From contig NZ_NSGH01000011.1 of NCBI RefSeq assembly GCF_002295105.1, forward strand, positions 1-64,000: a stretch of DNA of 64,000 bases. Direction: 5' to 3'. The stretch is from Salimicrobium humidisoli (GTDB lineage Bacteria > Bacillota > Bacilli > Bacillales > Halobacillaceae). The notes beneath the pieces were generated by a model that saw only the letters and a list, made by a program, of their open reading frames with translations, did not search any database and was not told the origin of the DNA. Positions 8,734-17,326 of the stretch are shown one piece after another. Made by a program: the position numbers and the translations under genes. Position 1 is the stretch's first letter. Each line of letters begins with the position of its first letter.

Positions 8734-9585
8734 TCATTTCTCGAGGCCGGCCACCCCGAAACCGCCGGGTCCGGAGTGTGTGGAGATCATACCCCCTGCC
8801 TGAATCCATCTGATATTTCGAAAACCGTAATCTTCAGCTGTTTGTTCCATCAATTGCCTGGTTTCCTCGTCCAGACCGGCAGAGTAAATGAAATACAGCT
8901 GATCGGGATCCAGGTTGTATTCACTGAAATAATCGTGGAGCAGTTTCTTCCCGGCACCTTTCATTTTCCCCCGGTATTTCTTCGTTGAAATCAATTTTCC
9001 GTCTTTCAGGTCTATCCGGGGTTTTATTTTCAACAGCGTTCCGATCAGTGATCCTGCATTACTCACCCGGCCGCCTGCTTTCAGAAACTCAAGACTGCCC
9101 GGGATAAAAGACAGTCTGGCTTTCGGTACCGTCCGTTTTATCCTTTCTATAAGCTGGTCTACTCCCGTTTCAGGCTCCTTCTTCACTATTTCTGCAGCAT
9201 AAAGTACGACTGCAGCAAGCCCTCCTGTTACATTCAATGCGTCGATGAGATGTATGTCCTCAAATTCTTCCGCAGCGATGACGGCATTCTGAAAAGAGGA
9301 AGATGCCTTGGAGGTGTAACCGATATGAATAATATCGCATCCCGGGTGTGCCTTCCGAATTGCAGTGAAAAGCTCTTCATATTCATGTACGTTCGTAGCC
9401 GTAGTGGATGGGATTTTTTTCGTGCGTTCATAATAACTGTAGATCTCCTCCACGGGGAGAGAGCCATCCGGATAATCCTTATCATCCATAATAATGTGCA
9501 TAGGAACTGTGTAAAGATTGTATTTCACTTTCAAATCCTCTGGCAGGTCGGCACCGCTTTCGGTGGATAAGATGATTTCTTTCAT
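8734..9585 (-). CDS. DegV-family fatty-acid-binding protein (FakB-like)
   Basis: This 283-residue protein has the usual DegV length and its two-domain layout. The N-terminal STESGADLP motif, the TSKASSSFQ lipid-headgroup loop near residues 90-98, and the C-terminal HSGPGGFGVAG block are all present. The family binds a fatty acid for phosphorylation by the FakA kinase, feeding exogenous fatty acids into phospholipid synthesis. FakA is not in this window, and Bacilli usually carry several FakB paralogues, so ligand preference is unknown. The start is fixed by GGGAGG. The gene sits between the GH3 and MurE-like genes but has its own terminator. Confidence 0.93.
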   Translation of the reverse strand: MKEIILSTESGADLPEDLKVKYNLYTVPMHIIMDDKDYPDGSLPVEEIYSYYERTKKIPSTTATNVHEYEELFTAIRKAHPGCDIIHIGYTSKASSSFQNAVIAAEEFEDIHLIDALNVTGGLAAVVLYAAEIVKKEPETGVDQLIERIKRTVPKARLSFIPGSLEFLKAGGRVSNAGSLIGTLLKIKPRIDLKDGKLISTKKYRGKMKGAGKKLLHDYFSEYNLDPDQLYFIYSAGLDEETRQLMEQTAEDYGFRNIRWIQAGGMISTHSGPGGFGVAGLEK

Positions 9586-9705
9586 GCTTTTTCCTCCCGG
9601 TTCGCAGTTGAAAAATCTCCTGCGGAATTATATTGCTGTACGTCGGATCATGAAAACGTTCCATCCTTCTCCCTTTCCCTGCAGCAGAACTTTTAATAGT
9701 GTTTG

Positions 9706-11355
9706 TCAGGACACCCGCTCAAGAACTTCCTCCACTTTGCGGTTAAGAGGCTGAAAGTCAGGCGGGGGCGTCTCTTCCCCGGTAATCTGATATTTCTCCT
9801 TCAAATCTGCGATGCGCTCGACGCTCTCGTTTATTCTTGCTTCCGACAGTTCCCCATTCTCGACAGCTGCTTTCAGTTCGTTAAAAACAGTGGAAATCAG
9901 GTTGGAGTCATGCGCCATAAGAAGCAGGTCCCCTCCGGCTTTCACCGTCTCCACGGCCGCATCTTCCACACTGTATTCATTCGTAATAGCCCCCATCGTT
10001 AAATCATCCGTAATGACTACACCTTCGAAACCAAGATCGTCTCTCAGGACGTCCGTAATCACCGCTTCGGACATCGAAGCCGGATACTGGTCGTCGAATG
10101 CCGGCAGCAGAATGTGGGAGGTCATCGTGACGTCCGCTCCCGCCTCGATAGCCTGTTTGAACGGAATAAGCTCCATCTGTTTCAGCTCTTCATAACTTTT
10201 CGTCACTTTCGGAAGGTTCAGATGGGAATCTACACTCGTGTCTCCGTGCCCCGGGAAGTGCTTGATAACAGGTACCACTCCCTGCTCTTCAATTCCTTTC
10301 ATTACCTGAATACCGAGTTCGCTTACGGTTTCCGGATCGCTGCTGAAGGAGCGGTCTCCGATGACAGGGTTGTCCGGGTTACTGTTCACATCCAGAACGG
10401 GGGCGAAATCCAGATTAAAGCCGAGTTCATTCATCTGTGCCCCGAGGATTTCACCGGTTTTAAAAGCGAGTTCAGGGTCCTCCAGCTCTCCTATCTCCCC
10501 GCCCGGCGGAAGTTTAGTGACTTCCGGAGGCATACGTGAGACCCGTCCGCCCTCTTCGTCCACTCCGAGCAGAAGCGGATAAGGGTTGTTTTCATTAACC
10601 TGCTTCATTTCATTCAGAAAATCGACGGTCTGAGGGGCACTCGTAATGTTGTTGCCGAACAGAATAAGACCGCCCACGTGATATTTTTCAATAACTTCCT
10701 TCGTCTCCTCATTCATCCCGGTACCGCTGACGCCGCCGAAGATCATTTGACCGATCTTTTCATCAAGACTCATGTTACTGATTTTCGTATCGGACGCTTC
10801 TTTTGCCCCCGCACTCAACGTCACGTAGTCCACTTCTGTTTTCTTCGCTTCATCGTCAGACCGGGGAAAAACAAACTCCAGCACGCGTCCTCCGGAAAGC
10901 GCATAGACGAGCGTCTGGTCCTTTCCGCTTCCCTTATTTTCCGTACGGTCGGGCTTTTTGTGGGACTTAACATCGTCGATGCCGAAGGAACTCTCTTCTT
11001 TCCTATCCGATTTCAGCATAGTCACCGTGTCGCCGCTAAGTCCGATTTTCACGTTGCGGGAAGAATAGTCCAGCACAGTCTCCCCTTTTTCATCAGTTGT
11101 CTCTTCCGGTTCCCCCCACTTCTCCCGCACTTCTTCACGGGTCGTTTCGCCGACTGTAAACGGCACCCCGGGCACCTCTCCTTTTTCAGCACGGGAAAAG
11201 ATTTCCGCCGGACGACCACCGGCTTCCCCGTTTTCGTTTTCGGAAGTACCTTGCTCTTTCCCGGTCCCCGGCTCACTCCGTTCGTTGCCGAAAATCAGGA
11301 ACACACTAAGACCAAGAACGATAATACCGATAATGATCCCCATTCTTTTACGCAT
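9706..11355 (-). CDS. Membrane-anchored beta-N-acetylhexosaminidase (GH3, NagZ-like) with an N-terminal DUF4309-like domain
   Basis: This 549-residue exported protein starts with a membrane anchor or signal segment (residues 5-23). A low-complexity Glu/Gly linker follows, then a segment PGVPFTVGETTREEVREKWG that resembles DUF4309 (YjgB type, about residues 50-190). The remainder is a complete GH3 catalytic domain: DEEGGRVSR, the catalytic-loop signature KHFPGHGDT, and the nucleophile Asp in GVVITDDLTMGA. NagZ/YbbD enzymes remove N-acetylglucosamine from muropeptides during wall recycling; the anchor places this one outside. The start at 11355 is preferred because GGAGG lies 6 nt upstream, while the longer frame has none. 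The DUF4309-GH3 combination is unusual. Confidence 0.88.
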   Translation of the reverse strand: MRKRMGIIIGIIVLGLSVFLIFGNERSEPGTGKEQGTSENENGEAGGRPAEIFSRAEKGEVPGVPFTVGETTREEVREKWGEPEETTDEKGETVLDYSSRNVKIGLSGDTVTMLKSDRKEESSFGIDDVKSHKKPDRTENKGSGKDQTLVYALSGGRVLEFVFPRSDDEAKKTEVDYVTLSAGAKEASDTKISNMSLDEKIGQMIFGGVSGTGMNEETKEVIEKYHVGGLILFGNNITSAPQTVDFLNEMKQVNENNPYPLLLGVDEEGGRVSRMPPEVTKLPPGGEIGELEDPELAFKTGEILGAQMNELGFNLDFAPVLDVNSNPDNPVIGDRSFSSDPETVSELGIQVMKGIEEQGVVPVIKHFPGHGDTSVDSHLNLPKVTKSYEELKQMELIPFKQAIEAGADVTMTSHILLPAFDDQYPASMSEAVITDVLRDDLGFEGVVITDDLTMGAITNEYSVEDAAVETVKAGGDLLLMAHDSNLISTVFNELKAAVENGELSEARINESVERIADLKEKYQITGEETPPPDFQPLNRKVEEVLERVS

Positions 11356-11591
11356 ACTACGCCTCCGCTCTCCCCCGCTCATGTTTTATTTTTCTGAAGC
11401 AGGGCAATTACTGTGACTACATTATACATGAAATCATGAGATGTTCAGTATTATGAAAATATTTCAGAATTTATCCCTTTACTGCAAATCTTACGCTTCA
11501 GAAGACAGCGGCTCCCGCTCATGTTTCATAAGAAAATTCCAAGGGTAAAAATTCACATATGAAGGTAATGACCGGTAAAGGAGGCAGAAAT

Positions 11592-12446
11592 ATGAAAGAT
11601 GATATTCAATACGGAGAAGACTATAAAAATATCCCGGCAACGTCGAAGGAAAGCGGAAGATTCGGGAAACTTGCTGAGAACCTGTGGTACCACACTGTTC
11701 AAATCGTGAACTTATGCTACGTTGCGAACGTCTCTAACGGGGGCTGGGTCCTTATTGATGCCGGCATGCCAAATTCCTCCGACGACATCATAAATCGGGC
11801 AGAGGAAACTTTCGGTAAAGACAACCCGCCTGAAGCTATCGTACTGACTCACGGGCACTTCGATCATGTTGGCTCGATAGTAGAGCTCGTTGAATACTGG
11901 AATGTGCCCGTATATGCTCACGAACGGGAGCTTCCATTTCTGCGCGGAGAAAAAGCTTATATGAAACCGGATTCTTCCGTTCAGGGCGGGGCTGTAGCTA
12001 AACTATCCGGTCTTTTTCCGAAAGATCCCGTAGATCTTGGAGACAAAGTGTATCCTCTTCCACAAGATGGCAGCGTACCGTTTCTTGAAGAGTGGGAATG
12101 GATCCACACTCCCGGCCACACGCCCGGTCACGTATCCTTTTTCAGGAAAAGTGACCAGGCGCTGATTGCGGGAGATGCTTTCACTACAGTGAAGCAGGAG
12201 AATCTGATGGATGTAACTATGCAGAAGAAAGACATCAGCGGTCCTCCCCGTTATTTTACCCCTGACTGGAAAGCTGCTCACACCTCAGTCCGGAGACTGA
12301 GAGACCTGAACCCGGCACGGGCCATTACGGGACACGGGCTCCCGATGGAAAATAACGAACTCAGTAAAAACCTAAGTTATCTGGCCGATAACTTCGAAGA
12401 AATTGCCGTACCGGATTACGGCCGGCACGTGGAAGATGAAGAATAA
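11592..12446 (+). CDS. MBL-fold metallohydrolase
   Basis: This 284-residue cytoplasmic hydrolase has the metallo-beta-lactamase metal signature THGHFDH (His87, His89, Asp91, His92). Further ligands lie in HTPGHTPGH and GDAF, and a late GHG. The fold binds two metal ions, usually Zn or Fe, and hydrolyses thioesters, lactones or phosphoesters; the substrate is not evident. No signal peptide is present. The ATG at 11592 follows AAAGGAGG, so the upstream ATG at 11559 is rejected. It is divergent from the GH3 gene and ends in a terminator. Confidence 0.9.
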   Translation: MKDDIQYGEDYKNIPATSKESGRFGKLAENLWYHTVQIVNLCYVANVSNGGWVLIDAGMPNSSDDIINRAEETFGKDNPPEAIVLTHGHFDHVGSIVELVEYWNVPVYAHERELPFLRGEKAYMKPDSSVQGGAVAKLSGLFPKDPVDLGDKVYPLPQDGSVPFLEEWEWIHTPGHTPGHVSFFRKSDQALIAGDAFTTVKQENLMDVTMQKKDISGPPRYFTPDWKAAHTSVRRLRDLNPARAITGHGLPMENNELSKNLSYLADNFEEIAVPDYGRHVEDEE

Positions 12447-12459
12447 TCAGCTCTTACGT

Positions 12460-12496
12460 AAGCCACCCGCGACTTGAAAGTCACGGGTGGCTTTTC
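12460..12496 (+). terminator. Terminator after the MBL hydrolase gene
   Basis: AAGCCACCCG pairs with CGGGTGGCTT, followed by a short T tract. The stem continues inward with one mismatch. Confidence 0.8.
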
Positions 12497-12510
12497 ATGT
12501 TGAGTCAGCT

Positions 12511-13653
12511 TCATTTCTTTACGCCGAGCTGCTCAAGTATTTCATCCGTATGTTCTCCGAGTTTTGGGGCAAGGGAGTGGATGATTCCAGGAGTTTCTGA
12601 TAATTTTATAGGAATTCCTATCTGCCTTACAGAACCGAGCGTATCGTGCTCGAATGTCCGGATCATCTCTCTCGCCGTTATCTGTGGATCTTTTATCATT
12701 TCTTCAAAGGTAAGCAGCGGCGTGACGCAGGCTTCCACTTCACGGAATACTTCTATCCATTCCGAAGAAGTTTTCGTCAATATAATACCGCTGATCTGGG
12801 CCTTCATACGTTCCTGCGTTTCCGGAGGAGCATTGAGCTCAGGAATCAGATCTTCGCGGCCGATCGCTTCGCAGAAGTTTTTCCAGAACTTCGGTTCCAG
12901 CGCCCCCACCGAAAGCCATTTCCTGTCTTTCGTCCGATACACTTCATAACAGGCCAGGCCGCCGTTCAGCATTTGTTCTCCGCGCTTCGGTTCCTCTCTA
13001 TCTTTAAGAAAAGCAGGGAGAAGCAGCTGCATCCACGATACGACACCGTCAAGCATGGAAATATCGACAAACTGCCCTGTGCCGGATTTTTCGCGCTCCA
13101 GCAGAGCAAGCAGAATACCGACAGCAGCCGGCAGCGCCCCACCGCCGATATCGGCAATCTGGGCGGACGGGATAATCGGTTTTCCTTTTTTCTCTCCTGT
13201 CAGGTTCAGCATACCGGCATAGCTTATGTAATTCACATCGTGACCGGGCTGATTACGGTAAGGACCGGTCTGGCCGTATCCGGTAATCGCGCAATATATA
13301 ATGCGATCATTCACTTTCTTCAACCGGTCGTAATCAAGACCGAGCCTCTCCATTACTCCCGGCCGGTAAGACTCTACCACAACGTCTGCCTGTTTCACCA
13401 GTTCCAGGAAACAGTTTTTTCCTTCCTCCGTTTTCAGATCCAGACAGACGCTCTTTTTATTCCGGTTCAGTGAATGAAAAAAAGTACTGTCTTCGTTAAG
13501 ATTCGGCTCATATCCTCTGGCATAGTCCCCGTGGTAGGGATCCTCCACTTTAATTACTTCCGCCCCGAAATCTGCAAGCATCAGTGTGCAGTAAGGTCCC
13601 GGCAGTAAGCGTGTCAGATCCAGCACCCGTATCGATTCAAGCGGCAGCGACAT
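12511..13653 (-). CDS. Family III CoA-transferase / alpha-methylacyl-CoA racemase-like protein
   Basis: This CaiB/BaiF-family protein of about 380 residues begins with the typical IRVLDLTRLLPGPYC and contains RPGVMERLGLDY and GHDVNYISYAG. Its Asp, near residue 140, corresponds to the catalytic Asp of both racemases and formyl-CoA-type transferases. The GHDVNY form and the short length are closest to alpha-methylacyl-CoA racemases, so either CoA transfer or 2-epimerisation of an acyl-CoA is possible. The second ATG (13653) is chosen because it is 8 nt from AAGGGG; the first (13659) is too close. It directly follows the MFS carrier gene and is probably co-transcribed with it. Confidence 0.88.
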   Translation of the reverse strand: MSLPLESIRVLDLTRLLPGPYCTLMLADFGAEVIKVEDPYHGDYARGYEPNLNEDSTFFHSLNRNKKSVCLDLKTEEGKNCFLELVKQADVVVESYRPGVMERLGLDYDRLKKVNDRIIYCAITGYGQTGPYRNQPGHDVNYISYAGMLNLTGEKKGKPIIPSAQIADIGGGALPAAVGILLALLEREKSGTGQFVDISMLDGVVSWMQLLLPAFLKDREEPKRGEQMLNGGLACYEVYRTKDRKWLSVGALEPKFWKNFCEAIGREDLIPELNAPPETQERMKAQISGIILTKTSSEWIEVFREVEACVTPLLTFEEMIKDPQITAREMIRTFEHDTLGSVRQIGIPIKLSETPGIIHSLAPKLGEHTDEILEQLGVKK

Positions 13654-13670
13654 TTCCATTTCCCCTTTCC

Positions 13671-14873
13671 TCAGCCGGTATGTATTTCACGGTTCGACTG
13701 ACATTGCTCGTTACGAAGAGGCATTTTCTCCATAATCCTGTGCTCGCAAAGGAAGTACCAGCAGTTTCGACAACGCCAGGACTCCCGTAACCAAAAAATC
13801 AGTTTGTAGGCGGCGAACGTTAACATCCACCCAAAAGCGGCCGGACCTATGATAGCGCCTACATTTAATATTATCACACAAATACTGAACCCCTGGGCAG
13901 GTATTTCCGGAAACACGCGGGCGCTCCAAATAGGCAGGTAGGCTGCATAAAGCATAAACGAGGCGCCGAAAACGAAAGCGGAAGTCATCACGAAAAACCA
14001 GCCGTCAGAGAAATAAAGTACTGCGATACTGAGAGAATAAAGGAAGATAGTAAGCACGAAACTCCTTCTCATCCCCATCCTGCTGATCAGATCTCCTCCA
14101 AAGAGGCCGGAGATCCCTCCGGCCCCCGCCACTAGAAAAAGAATAGCGTTGGCATTCGGAACGGAAAAATTTTCGGTGACAAAATCTGCCGCATACGTCC
14201 AATACGTCGACTCGGTTAAACCGAACAGAAAAGAGGCCAGGTAAAACGGGAGGGATGCTTTTGTGAATAAAGGCTGAAGATCTCTCATTTTGATAGCGGT
14301 TCTTTCTTTATTTCTCTGCTGGGACGGGACGGATTTATAAGCCCAAAGGAGAATAAGATACCCGACCATTGCCCCTCCTCCCCATATCCATCTCCATGCA
14401 CCGTCAAGAAGGATATATAAAAGGGAAATGAAAACCAGCCCTATGGTGGAGCCGGTGCTGATGATGGATAGAGTCCTTTTCTGTATGTGCTTCCTTACAT
14501 TTTCACTTACACTTTCAGAGAAGGAGGTCCAGGTCAGCCCGGAGCTGAGGCCGGCCACCAGATAGGCCCCAGCGAAAACCAGCCAGCTATCCGTAAGTGA
14601 CGCTACTAGAAGACCGGTGGAGGCGGTCAGGATACCACCGAGAATCATGAGCCTGGGTCCCGACTTGGAAATGAAGATGATGACGGTAAGAGCGCCCGTC
14701 AGAAAGGTGATGAAAGTTAAACTGGAAATCACTCCAAGTACGGAAGCAGATAAGCCGAAAGACTCCCTGAAATCCGGCAGAAGAAGCCCGTACCCATATC
14801 TGAACCATCCGAAAATAATAGCTAATGCCAGCAGTCCGAGGATTGAAATCGGAGGGATCTCTAAGCGTTTCAT
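13671..14873 (-). CDS. MFS transporter with a C-terminal frameshift in a poly-A/T run
   Basis: This 12-helix major facilitator (YbfB/OFA-like length) starts after GAAGGAG. It is normal up to FAAYKLIF near residue 370. After that the frame gives a charged tail with Trp/Arg/Cys that does not suit a membrane helix. Another frame continues LVTGVLALSKLLVLPLRAQD and stops at 13711, which looks like the true last helix. The shift falls in six A residues (plus strand 13793-13798); one extra base would restore the frame. The substrate is unknown. The product may still insert in the membrane, so I keep it as a CDS. Confidence 0.8.
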   Translation of the reverse strand: MKRLEIPPISILGLLALAIIFGWFRYGYGLLLPDFRESFGLSASVLGVISSLTFITFLTGALTVIIFISKSGPRLMILGGILTASTGLLVASLTDSWLVFAGAYLVAGLSSGLTWTSFSESVSENVRKHIQKRTLSIISTGSTIGLVFISLLYILLDGAWRWIWGGGAMVGYLILLWAYKSVPSQQRNKERTAIKMRDLQPLFTKASLPFYLASFLFGLTESTYWTYAADFVTENFSVPNANAILFLVAGAGGISGLFGGDLISRMGMRRSFVLTIFLYSLSIAVLYFSDGWFFVMTSAFVFGASFMLYAAYLPIWSARVFPEIPAQGFSICVIILNVGAIIGPAAFGWMLTFAAYKLIFWLRESWRCRNCWYFLCEHRIMEKMPLRNEQCQSNREIHTG

Positions 14874-15292
14874 GGTTTTTCTCCTTCCTCATCTATAGTG
14901 GAATAATGTTACCTCCAGCGGAGGAGAAGAAAACATTCTCACCGCTCCCTCTGCATATAGAAAAAGACGCTTTGTCCATTCTCCGGGAAACAGACAAAAC
15001 GTCTTCTATACGGTATAACTCTTAAGGCAATATACAGAGGCTTAACAAAGAATACAGTCAGCTGCAGAAACAATAAAATATCCGGTTCAATGAGCAATGG
15101 ATCAATAAGGCAGCCCCGCTGTTCCAAAAAACCTTTTCCGTCTCTATTTATATAGAAAGTCTGCCCTGGCCACGTCCGTGAGATAGAGACGAGGATAAGA
15201 ACAGACTTCGTCAAATACTTCAAAAGAAGCTGACCTTTTCAAAATGCTTCAACGTTCCGCGCCATAATCTGTTCCTCCGATGTAGCGGCCTG
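14874..15292. other. 419-bp gap with no convincing gene
   Basis: A minus-strand open frame at 14939-15223 lacks a ribosome site, starts at TTG and runs through a terminator-like hairpin, so I do not accept it. The gap holds that hairpin and the leader of the MFS gene. Confidence 0.5.
14959..15005 (-). terminator. Terminator-like hairpin about 290 nt after the GNAT gene
   Basis: AAGACG-TTTGTC arms (14964-14976 and 14993-15005) pair with one mismatch. On the minus strand TTTTTC follows. Confidence 0.55.
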
Positions 15293-15577
15293 TTATTGAT
15301 CCTCTGCGAGCACGTCCTGAAAATCTTCGTGTTTCTGTATCTGTGCTTTTGCGAAAGGACAGGTCACGATGACTTTCTTATCCTCTTCCCGTGCATAATC
15401 GACTACGCGTTCGACAAGGGCTTCGCCCATTCCCTCACCGCGTAACTCCTCCGACACGAAGCTATGGTCCAGAATAATCTGGTCTTCCCCTGTCGGTACC
15501 CAGTGAATTTCGGCTAAAGGGTTTTCAGGATTTTCGCCGGCATAAAACTTGTTTTCATCTTTGTTGATCTCTCTCAT
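15293..15577 (-). CDS. Small GNAT-like N-acetyltransferase (YjdJ type)
   Basis: This 94-residue protein matches the short Yjdj-type acetyltransferases (COG2388). It has LDHSFVSEELRGEGMGEALVERV, with the acetyl-CoA-binding RGEGMG loop, and a CPFAKAQIQKH ending in the last third. These proteins are about 90-100 aa, so this one is full length. Substrates are not known. The ATG at 15577 follows AAGGAGG; the longer TTG-started frame would include the ribosome site. Confidence 0.87.
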   Translation of the reverse strand: MREINKDENKFYAGENPENPLAEIHWVPTGEDQIILDHSFVSEELRGEGMGEALVERVVDYAREEDKKVIVTCPFAKAQIQKHEDFQDVLAEDQ

Positions 15578-15691
15578 TGCTACGACCTCCTTCAATTCTA
15601 TTCGTTTCTCATCACGAAACAGTAAGATCAGTCACTTTTCTTTTTTTCTACGTGAGTACCCCGGTTCAGTTGTAACTTGTGGACTTTCCAT

Positions 15692-16600
15692 TTACCTGCC
15701 GGCGTCTTTGAAGTTCTCCCTCATCTTAAGCCCGATATGATAATGATCACAGTTTTCCCACTCCAGATAATCTTTCAGTAAATGATACGACTCGTCAAAA
15801 AAAGTGGTTATATCAGCAGCAGTGGGAGCTCCGCCGCCATTTTCAAGCTGCAGAATGAATTCTCCCATCTCCGTATCGAAATAACTGCTTTCCGGAAAAG
15901 ACGGACCGCATTCAAATGCAGAAGTAGGGAACGGATAAGCAAGCACGAAGAACGTCGGTCCTTTAAACGTGTCGTCCCCGAGCCAGAATCCGAATTCTAT
16001 CATGTGTTCATCGAAAGCGGCACGTTCAATCACTTTACTGTCATCCTCGAAGGGCTCGTGACGGTTATATACGAGTGCACCGGAAACATCGAATGTCCCC
16101 CAGAACAGCCCTGGTTTGATTCTTCTGGCACGGAACGGGTTCAGGAAGCTTTTCTCCACTTCATAAGCGAACTGAAAATACCCGAGTGCCTGTTCCGACA
16201 CCTGTTCAGAGTAATGATGATGCTCCGTGTCCTCTTCAAAAGGTATAGTCGACTCCATTTCCTGAGGTACAGTATTGATCGGTATATCGATGCCTTCGTT
16301 CTCGAGAATCTGTTTTAAAGTAAGATAGTAATCTTTGACAGTACGGCCATTCTTCAGATCGATAAATTCTTCTTTCTCTTTCGTAACTATTTCAAGACGG
16401 TGGTGCACGAGATTCAGGGCGATGGAAAAAGCTTTCCCGTCGCAACTTAACAGCCCCGTAGAAACACCCTGGGTCGTAATATCCAATATTACGTGTTCCC
16501 ATTGAGGAGCTTTATGTTCAAGCTCCAATTGGTATTTACCCAAAATCTGGGACAACAGATGAAGCGTAGTCTTTTCTTCAGCCCAGTCCTTGTATAGCAT
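15692..16600 (-). CDS. DUF5996 family protein
   Basis: This 302-residue soluble protein resembles the DUF5996 family. It has an early LHLLSQILGKYQLEL segment, QWEHVILDITTQGVSTG, and a conserved RIKPGLFWGTFDVSGALVYNR block, with PTFFVLAYPFP further on. It has no signal peptide or membrane segment. No function is established for the family, and the neighbours (GNAT, alpha/beta hydrolase) give no clear hint. A GGGGAGG site sets the start. Confidence 0.8.
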   Translation of the reverse strand: MLYKDWAEEKTTLHLLSQILGKYQLELEHKAPQWEHVILDITTQGVSTGLLSCDGKAFSIALNLVHHRLEIVTKEKEEFIDLKNGRTVKDYYLTLKQILENEGIDIPINTVPQEMESTIPFEEDTEHHHYSEQVSEQALGYFQFAYEVEKSFLNPFRARRIKPGLFWGTFDVSGALVYNRHEPFEDDSKVIERAAFDEHMIEFGFWLGDDTFKGPTFFVLAYPFPTSAFECGPSFPESSYFDTEMGEFILQLENGGGAPTAADITTFFDESYHLLKDYLEWENCDHYHIGLKMRENFKDAGR

Positions 16601-16681
16601 ACAAATTCTCCTCCCCGGTCTCGGTTAGTTAAGAAATGAATAAGTTTTTCATTTGAGGCTTTTTCTGTCCATTCGACCGCC

Positions 16682-17275
16682 TTACTTATTAAGCCAGTCT
16701 TTCGCTTTGCGCGCTACATCTTCTGTAAGCGTATGCCCCTGGACCCAGGCCGTGGTAACGTCAGCTCCTCTTTCCTCAAAAAGGTTGATGACTCTTTCAC
16801 TTTCGGATTCAGGAACGATCGGGTCTCCTTTGCCAAGTGACAGGAAGACTTCCACGTCGCTGAAATCCTGTTCCTCTTCCACTTCCGCGGGATAAAGGGG
16901 TGCAAACAGCGCGGCTTTTTTGAAAGCGTCCGGATGCTTCAGCATCATCTGGATAGCAATATTGGAACCGTTCGAAAAGCCGACAGGTACGGCATCTTCC
17001 AATTTAAATCCATACTCTTCAGCCTTCTCTGTAATGAATTCGTACAGTTCATTACCGCGGAATTCGAGATCTTCCCAGTCATACTTCCCTTCTCCGTGAC
17101 GTTTGAAGTACCTGTTCATGCCGTTTTCCTGAACGTTTCCCCGGATGCCTAGAATATTATAATCAGGGTTCAGTAACTGGGCTACAGGAACGAGATCGTT
17201 TTCTGTACCACCTGTACCGTGCAACAGTATAAATACCGGGGCTCCTTTTTTGTTTTCTTTATAAATATGTTCCAT
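16682..17275 (-). CDS. mhqD: Alpha/beta-hydrolase, MhqD-like carboxylesterase
   Basis: This 197-residue phospholipase/carboxylesterase-type hydrolase has the oxyanion segment ILLHGTGG and the nucleophile elbow GFSNGS. It also has a late Asp (GKGDPIVP) and His (VQGHTL). B. subtilis MhqD belongs to the quinone-detoxification mhq regulon, and here the gene follows an mhqO-like dioxygenase gene by 51 bp on the same strand, which supports the assignment. The operon would be induced by quinones or catechols through MhqR. The exact ester substrate is unknown. AAAGGAG sets the start. Confidence 0.88.
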   Translation of the reverse strand: MEHIYKENKKGAPVFILLHGTGGTENDLVPVAQLLNPDYNILGIRGNVQENGMNRYFKRHGEGKYDWEDLEFRGNELYEFITEKAEEYGFKLEDAVPVGFSNGSNIAIQMMLKHPDAFKKAALFAPLYPAEVEEEQDFSDVEVFLSLGKGDPIVPESESERVINLFEERGADVTTAWVQGHTLTEDVARKAKDWLNK

Positions 17276-17326
17276 TTGTAAAACAACTCCTTTTCAAAAA
17301 AAATACTTATCTTCCTGTTCCCCTGT

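Noticed and set aside
11374-11526. 13-bp direct repeat CCCGCTCATGTTT at 11374 and 11514
   Set aside because: Two short copies in a divergent promoter region with no further structure; chance is not excluded.
14939-15223. 94-codon minus-strand frame between GNAT and MFS genes
   Set aside because: TTG start without ribosome site, runs through a terminator-like hairpin, no recognisable motif.
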